A stretch of DNA of 64,000 nucleotides from Microbacterium sp. A20 (GTDB taxonomy: Bacteria > Actinomycetota > Actinomycetes > Actinomycetales > Microbacteriaceae), in contig NZ_SSDF01000082.1 of assembly GCF_004794515.1 (NCBI RefSeq), forward strand, positions 142,167-206,166, read 5' to 3'. Below the pieces are notes generated by a model, which did not search any database, was not told the DNA's origin, and worked only from the letters and a program-made list of their open reading frames with translations. Below, piece by piece: positions 60,615 through 64,000 of this stretch. The position numbers and the translations under genes are program-made. Every line of letters starts with the position of its first letter. Positions within the stretch are counted from its first letter, which is position 1.

Positions 60615-60679
60615 GTCAAGGCGGAATGCGCGCTGCCCGTCGCGAGGTTGTCGAGGGTGTCACCTACGAAAGGACCCTC

Positions 60680-61525
60680 ATGACCATCCTCGTCACCGGC
60701 GCGACCGGCAATCTCGGACGCCTCATCATCGCCAGCCTGCTCGAGCGCGGAGCCGACCCGCAGTCGATCGTCGCCGGGGCACGCGACACTGTCAAGGCGG
60801 CCGACCTCGGCGTCCGCGTCGTGCGTCTGGACTACACCGACCCCGCCTCGGTGGCCGCGGCGGTCGAGGGCGTCGACACCGTCGTGCTCGTATCGGGGTC
60901 CGAGGTCGGGCAGCGCGTGGCCCAGCACCAGGCTGTCATCGACGCCGCGAAGGCCGCCGGGGTCTCCAAGTTCGTCTACACCAGCGCGCCGAAGGCGACC
61001 ACCAGCGACCTGGTCCTGGCGCCCGAGCACAAGGCGACGGAAGAGCTGATCGCCGCCGCGGGACTCCCCTCCGTGATCCTCCGCAACAACTGGTACACCG
61101 AGAACTACGCCGCCGACCTCGCGCGCGCCGCCGAGACCGGAGTGCTCACCGCCGGCACCGGTGACGGGCGGGTCGCCTCGGCCAGCCGCAAGGACTTCGC
61201 AGAGGCTGCGGCGGTCGTCGCACTCGAAGACGGACACGTCGGCGAGGTCTACGAGCTCGGCGGCGACGTCGCCTGGACCTACAGCGATCTCGCCTCGGCG
61301 TTCTCCGAGGTCACGGGGCGCGAGGTCACGTTCGTCCCGGTCTCGTTCGACGATCAGCTCGCGGCCCTCCGAGAAGCCGGTCTGGATGAGGGAACCGCCG
61401 GATTCGTCGCCGCTCTCGACGCCGGGATCCGCGATGGTGCCCTGGCCGACACCGACGGAACGCTCGCGCGCCTGATCGGACGCCCCACCACCCCGCTCGT
61501 GGAGGGACTGCGCACCGTCGCCTGA
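60680..61525 (+). CDS. NmrA/QorB-like NAD(P)-binding reductase
   Basis: Start chosen is ATG 60680, preceded by AAAGGA. The 281-residue protein begins 'MTILVTGATGNLGRLIIASLLERG' (NAD(P)-binding) and shows the atypical-SDR features 'KFVYTSAPKATTSDLVLAPEHKATEELIAAAGLPSVILRNNWYTENY'. This resembles the E. coli quinone oxidoreductase QorB/YtfG. It is expected to reduce quinones or other electrophiles with NADPH. The divergent HxlR regulator (QorR-like) fits an electrophile-induced pair. Confidence 0.88.
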   Translation: MTILVTGATGNLGRLIIASLLERGADPQSIVAGARDTVKAADLGVRVVRLDYTDPASVAAAVEGVDTVVLVSGSEVGQRVAQHQAVIDAAKAAGVSKFVYTSAPKATTSDLVLAPEHKATEELIAAAGLPSVILRNNWYTENYAADLARAAETGVLTAGTGDGRVASASRKDFAEAAAVVALEDGHVGEVYELGGDVAWTYSDLASAFSEVTGREVTFVPVSFDDQLAALREAGLDEGTAGFVAALDAGIRDGALADTDGTLARLIGRPTTPLVEGLRTVA

Positions 61526-61584
61526 TCGCCGTGCGCCCGGCGGGTGCCGCTCCCCTCACCCAGGAACGAGCGGCACCCGCCGCC

Positions 61585-61959
61585 TCACCCCGCGTGCGCC
61601 GCCTCGGCGGACTGCACGTGCACGACCGTCAGGGTGATGCTGTCCCGCCGGAGCCCGCGCGCCTCGAGCACAGCCTCGATCGCGGCGTGCGCGGCGCGGA
61701 TGGCCTCCCCCGACCTCGCGTCGGCGTCCACCCCGATCGACGACTCCACCGCGACGCCGTCGCCCACGGGAGCGACCGACACGAGCGGCTCGTCCTCCTG
61801 TCGCCCGCCGAGCGCCGCGGCGCCCGCACGGAGCAGGTTCGAGATGAGCGAGCCGGAGCGGTACATGCTGCGGACACCAGGAGTCGCCCGCACCGCTGCC
61901 TCGATCGCGGCGGCGAGCGCCGCACGCTCATCCGCCGCCGTCAGCTCTCCTGCGTCCAT
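61585..61959 (-). CDS. Small Asp23-like envelope-stress protein
   Basis: The 124-residue protein overlaps the end of the Asp23-family gene by 19 bp. Its sequence ('AAIEAAVRATPGVRSMYRSGSLISNLL...VSVAPVGDGVAVESSIGVDADARSGEAIRAAHAAIEAVLEARG...TLTVVHVQ') has the strand-helix rhythm of Asp23/Gls24 domains but is short and diverged. It is the last gene of the sigma factor operon. A role with the Asp23 protein at the envelope is inferred from context. Confidence 0.65.
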   Translation of the reverse strand: MDAGELTAADERAALAAAIEAAVRATPGVRSMYRSGSLISNLLRAGAAALGGRQEDEPLVSVAPVGDGVAVESSIGVDADARSGEAIRAAHAAIEAVLEARGLRRDSITLTVVHVQSAEAAHAG

Positions 61960-62561
61960 GACGACACCTCCCTGATGTCCCGGATCGCGATGTCGATCGC
62001 GACGACGTTCAACTCCGTGTGCGCGCGAAGGGCCCGATCGACCTCGACCCGGAGCCGATCCGCGATCACGGGGATCGGCTGCCCGTGCAGCGCGCTGGCA
62101 TCGATCTCCACACGGATCGGAGCATCCGCGACGGTCACGTCGCCGATGAGGCGGCAGCGCCCGATGAGCAGTCCCTGCACAGTGCTCTCGGACGCGCGGA
62201 TGAGTCCGCGCACCGCACCCTCGGTGATCCCGAGATCCGTCGACGGATCCGGGGCATCGAACGGGATGCGTCTGCCCGAGCGCGCGTCCATGGCGATGCC
62301 GCTGAGGATGCGGTCGACCCAGCTCGCATCGACCTCCGGTTCCGCTGCGGTCTCGGCGGCCATCAGCTCTGCACCCAGGCCGTGCAGTCGTTCGAGTGCG
62401 TCCAGCGCCAGCTGACATCCGGGCGACTCGTCGATCGAGCGGTCGGAGGGCTGTCGTCCCGCTTCGAGGTAGTCGGTGAGCTCGTCGAGCGTGTGCCCGT
62501 CGAGATCGCTCGGTTCCAGACCGAGACGGCGGACTTCGGGGACGTCTCTCTCGTCGGTCAT
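61941..62561 (-). CDS. Asp23/Gls24 family protein with extra N-terminal region
   Basis: Start is ATG 62561, overlapping the sigma factor stop (ATGA). The 206-residue protein has an acidic N-terminal part ('DLDGHTLDELTDYLEAGRQPSDRSIDESPGCQLALDALERLHGLG', about 20-65) that resembles the start of anti-sigma domains (LxxYLxG...C...L), with only one Cys. A C-terminal Asp23-like domain follows ('VQGLLIGRCRLIGDVTVADAPIRVEIDASALHGQPIPVIADRLRVEVDRALRAHTELNVVAIDIAIRDI'). The location right behind the sigma gene is where anti-sigma genes usually lie. Confidence 0.75.
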   Translation of the reverse strand: MTDERDVPEVRRLGLEPSDLDGHTLDELTDYLEAGRQPSDRSIDESPGCQLALDALERLHGLGAELMAAETAAEPEVDASWVDRILSGIAMDARSGRRIPFDAPDPSTDLGITEGAVRGLIRASESTVQGLLIGRCRLIGDVTVADAPIRVEIDASALHGQPIPVIADRLRVEVDRALRAHTELNVVAIDIAIRDIREVSSWTQES

Positions 62562-63124
62562 CGCCACTCCTCCATCCGTACGATCATGTATTTCCGAGCC
62601 CGCGCGAGGAGTCCGCGCGCGGTCGAGACGGGGATGTCGAGCTCTTCCGCGATCTCCTCGTAGGAGTAGCCGCCGATCTCGCGCAGGACCCAGCATTCGC
62701 GCTGCGCGTCGGGCAGCTCGCGGAGCGCCGCACCGACCGCGGCGACTCCGGCGCGCACCTCGACCACCGTCGACGGCGAGGCGTGCAGCGGCGCGGGGCG
62801 GTCGATGGAGTCGATGTCCACGACCGGTCGCGTCGCGCGGATGCGATCCACCGCCTTGCGGCCCACGATCCGCATGAGCCAGCTCTTCACCTTCGACGGG
62901 TCGTCGAGCTCGCCGAACCGCTGCCATGCGGTGACGAAGGACTCCTGCACGATGTCATCGACATCGGCCGAGGCGTTCAGCATCCGCTGCGTGTACGCGC
63001 GCATCATCGGCGTGTATCTCCGCACGAGCACGGCGAACGCTTCGACATCGCCGTCCATCGCGCGCCCGGCGACGATGCCGTCGTCAGCGTGCTCGAGCGC
63101 TCTGCGAAAGCGTTCCTCTTCCAT
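62558..63124 (-). CDS. ECF-type RNA polymerase sigma factor
   Basis: The 188-residue protein has sigma region 2 ('DVEAFAVLVRRYTPMMRAYTQRMLNASADVDDIVQESFVTAWQRFGELDDPSKVKSWLMRIVGRKAVDRIR') and region 4 ('LRELPDAQRECWVLREIGGYSYEEIAEELDIPVSTARGLLARARKYM'). It should direct a stress regulon, probably envelope-related given the Asp23-type genes coupled behind it and CsbD upstream. A good Shine-Dalgarno (GGGGTGGGGAAC) precedes the ATG. No clear ECF-type -35/-10 pair was recognised in the 125-bp gap. Confidence 0.92.
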   Translation of the reverse strand: MEEERFRRALEHADDGIVAGRAMDGDVEAFAVLVRRYTPMMRAYTQRMLNASADVDDIVQESFVTAWQRFGELDDPSKVKSWLMRIVGRKAVDRIRATRPVVDIDSIDRPAPLHASPSTVVEVRAGVAAVGAALRELPDAQRECWVLREIGGYSYEEIAEELDIPVSTARGLLARARKYMIVRMEEWR

Positions 63125-63215
63125 CTGTTCCCCACCCCTCGATCCGATCCCCCCAGGGGATTCGGAACGGACGCCTCACCGGATCGGATCCTCGCCGACC
63201 CACCTGGGAGTGATC

Positions 63216-63241
63216 GGGAGAGACCCGTCCGGGTCCCTCCC
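63216..63241 (-). terminator. Terminator-like hairpin after the CsbD gene
   Basis: GGGAGAGACCC (63216-63226) pairs with 63231-63241 except for one position, with loop GTCC, directly after the CsbD stop on the - strand. Confidence 0.6.
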
Positions 63242-63249
63242 CGCACCCG

Positions 63250-63423
63250 CTACTTCTTGAACGCATCCTTGACGTTCTCGGCCGTGTCGCGGATCTCGCC
63301 CTTGGCCTGCTCGGTCTTGCCCTCGGCGACGAGCTTGTCGTCGCCGGTGACCTTGCCGACGGCCTCCTTCGCCTTCCCGGCGACCTTCTCCGCAGCGGCC
63401 TTGATCTTGTCCTCAGCGCCCAT
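63250..63423 (-). CDS. CsbD family stress protein
   Basis: Start chosen is ATG 63423 ('MGAEDKIKAAAEKVAGKAKEAVGKVTGDDKLVAEGKTEQAKGEIRDTAENVKDAFKK'-type, 57 residues; an extension upstream is Arg-rich and implausible). This Lys/Ala/Glu-rich amphipathic helical protein matches CsbD, a small general-stress protein (sigma-B-controlled in B. subtilis) of unknown mechanism. GGAAAGGAGA precedes the ATG. It lies beside the ECF sigma/Asp23 genes. Confidence 0.92.
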   Translation of the reverse strand: MGAEDKIKAAAEKVAGKAKEAVGKVTGDDKLVAEGKTEQAKGEIRDTAENVKDAFKK

Positions 63424-63441
63424 GGCGTCTCCTTTCCTCAG

Positions 63442-63489
63442 CGCACCCGTATGTCGGGTGCGTATCCGCACGCGCGTGGTCCGCGCGTG
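63442..63489 (-). other. Two small hairpins between membrane-protein gene and CsbD gene
   Basis: CGCACCCG-TATGT-CGGGTGCG (63442-63462) and CACGCGCG-TGGTC-CGCGCGTG (63469-63489) are perfect 8-bp stems with 5-nt loops. They lie after the stop at 63514 and may attenuate transcription into the CsbD gene. Confidence 0.45.
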
Positions 63490-63513
63490 GCTCTGTATCG
63501 TCGCCACGACCGG

Positions 63514-64000
63514 CTACTGCACCCTGGTCGGCGAACGGAAACCCTCGCGCCAGCGCCGATCCGAGAGGTGCAGCAGGATCGGGATGCGGGACCCCAACAG
63601 GTCGTCCCATTCGCCGATCGCCGCCTCGGCCGCCGCGACGACGGTCGCCAGTGGGGCCCCCGGACGCACGGTGACCGCCAGTTCGACCGCGCGCGTCGAG
63701 CCGACACGGTAGGTGCCGGTGCGTGCCGAGAGCACGTCGGGTCGCCGGATCAGCGGCTCGGTGAGGACGGCGTCGACCACGTTGCGGTCGACCGTCGTCC
63801 GCCCGGTGGCGGTGACGACGTCGAGCACGGTCTTCGAGCGTCCCCGTCGGCGGGAGCTCAGGAACACGACAAGCAGCACTGTCAGCACCACCGCGGCCGC
63901 CAGGGCGAGCAGCACCGGCATCGACACCGGGCCGATGCCCATTGCCTGCCACGTCCAGCCTTCGGCTGATTCCCACGCGGCGGCGACCTGGGTCGCCGGC
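63514..64000 (-). CDS. Membrane protein of the Asp23-associated (AmaP/DUF6286-like) type, 5' end outside window
   Basis: The frame stays open to the window edge; before the internal Met at 63942 it reads 'ATQVAAAWESAEGWTWQAMGIG', which looks coding, so the gene probably begins beyond 64000. The visible part has a TM helix ('VLLALAAAVVLTVLLVVFLS'), a basic stop-transfer and a cytosolic domain ('TTVDRNVVDAVLTEPLIRRPDVLSARTGTYRVGSTRAVELAVTVRPGAPLATVVAAAEAAIGEWDDLLG'). This is like the proteins that accompany Asp23 in actinobacteria and may anchor it. Confidence 0.65.
   Translation of the reverse strand, partial: PATQVAAAWESAEGWTWQAMGIGPVSMPVLLALAAAVVLTVLLVVFLSSRRRGRSKTVLDVVTATGRTTVDRNVVDAVLTEPLIRRPDVLSARTGTYRVGSTRAVELAVTVRPGAPLATVVAAAEAAIGEWDDLLGSRIPILLHLSDRRWREGFRSPTRVQ

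Noticed and set aside
63413..63976. 187-codon - strand frame at the window end
   Set aside because: It is the Arg/Gly-rich alternate frame of the membrane-protein gene at 63514-64000, which has a TM helix and an Asp23-associated sequence pattern.

Overview
The window is a GC-rich, gene-dense chromosomal segment. Gene content and protein style point to an actinobacterium of the Microbacteriaceae, most likely Microbacterium or a close relative. The signs are flagellar genes in an actinobacterial setting, LAxTG/Fn3 surface proteins, Tat-exported 'SRRTLVKGAAW' proteins, Asp23/CsbD envelope-stress genes, and many genes started by leaderless promoters. This is inference from the sequence alone. No tRNA, rRNA, CRISPR array, transposase or integrase was recognised.

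Layout. 1-4561 (+): end of a flagellar export operon, fliP(partial)-fliQ-fliR-flhB-flhA-csrA. 4584-8331 (-): degenerate GGDEF protein, PAS histidine kinase and response regulator. 8328-13243 (-): housekeeping and cell-wall genes tsaE, alr, acpS, glmS, coaA. 13328-17833 (-): two secreted Fn3 proteins, one with a duplicated thioredoxin-like domain and a sortase signal, plus a dicarboxylate/amino-acid symporter. 17981-21753 (+): Ppx/GppA, VanZ-like, low-molecular-weight Tyr phosphatase and a Wzz/BY-kinase, which opens the polysaccharide region.

21761-29014 holds an unusual module: two paralogous HprK-like/PqqD proteins (one with a destroyed P-loop), an NTP_transf_5-type nucleotidyltransferase, an AraC-type regulator, a Tat-exported small protein, a membrane acyltransferase and signal peptidase I. 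The AraC gene and the exported-protein gene share a paired operator (TGCGCGC boxes exactly 22 bp apart) and an identical 21-bp leader.

29131-54290 is a Wzx/Wzy-type exopolysaccharide locus. Four + strand genes (DUF4012, two O-antigen ligase/polymerase proteins, a GT4) converge on a long - strand operon: a PglF-like dehydratase, PLP aminotransferase, ATP-grasp ligase, HAD phosphatase, pyruvyltransferase, phosphoglycosyl transferase, GT4, CapE-CapF-CapG (UDP-L-FucNAc synthesis) and a flippase. Two more Wzz/BY-kinase genes and a GtrA/GT2/GT-C trio follow. The expected polymer contains N-acetyl-L-fucosamine, probably a 4-amino-6-deoxy sugar carrying an ATP-grasp-attached acyl group, and pyruvate ketals. 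The middle of the locus (about 26.7-44.3 kb) looks more A/T-rich at third codon positions than its flanks, as if replaced by transfer.

54375-60123 (-): glmM, rpsI, rplM, an endonuclease/phosphatase-like protein, truA and an APC permease. 60221-61525: divergent HxlR regulator and NmrA-like reductase with an operator between them. 61585-64000 (-): ECF sigma factor followed by Asp23-type proteins, preceded by CsbD and a membrane protein cut by the window end.

A recurrent theme is a TANNNT hexamer (often TAGGCT) placed 6-7 nt before the start codon of operon-leading genes. This suggests extensive leaderless transcription and settles several start codons.
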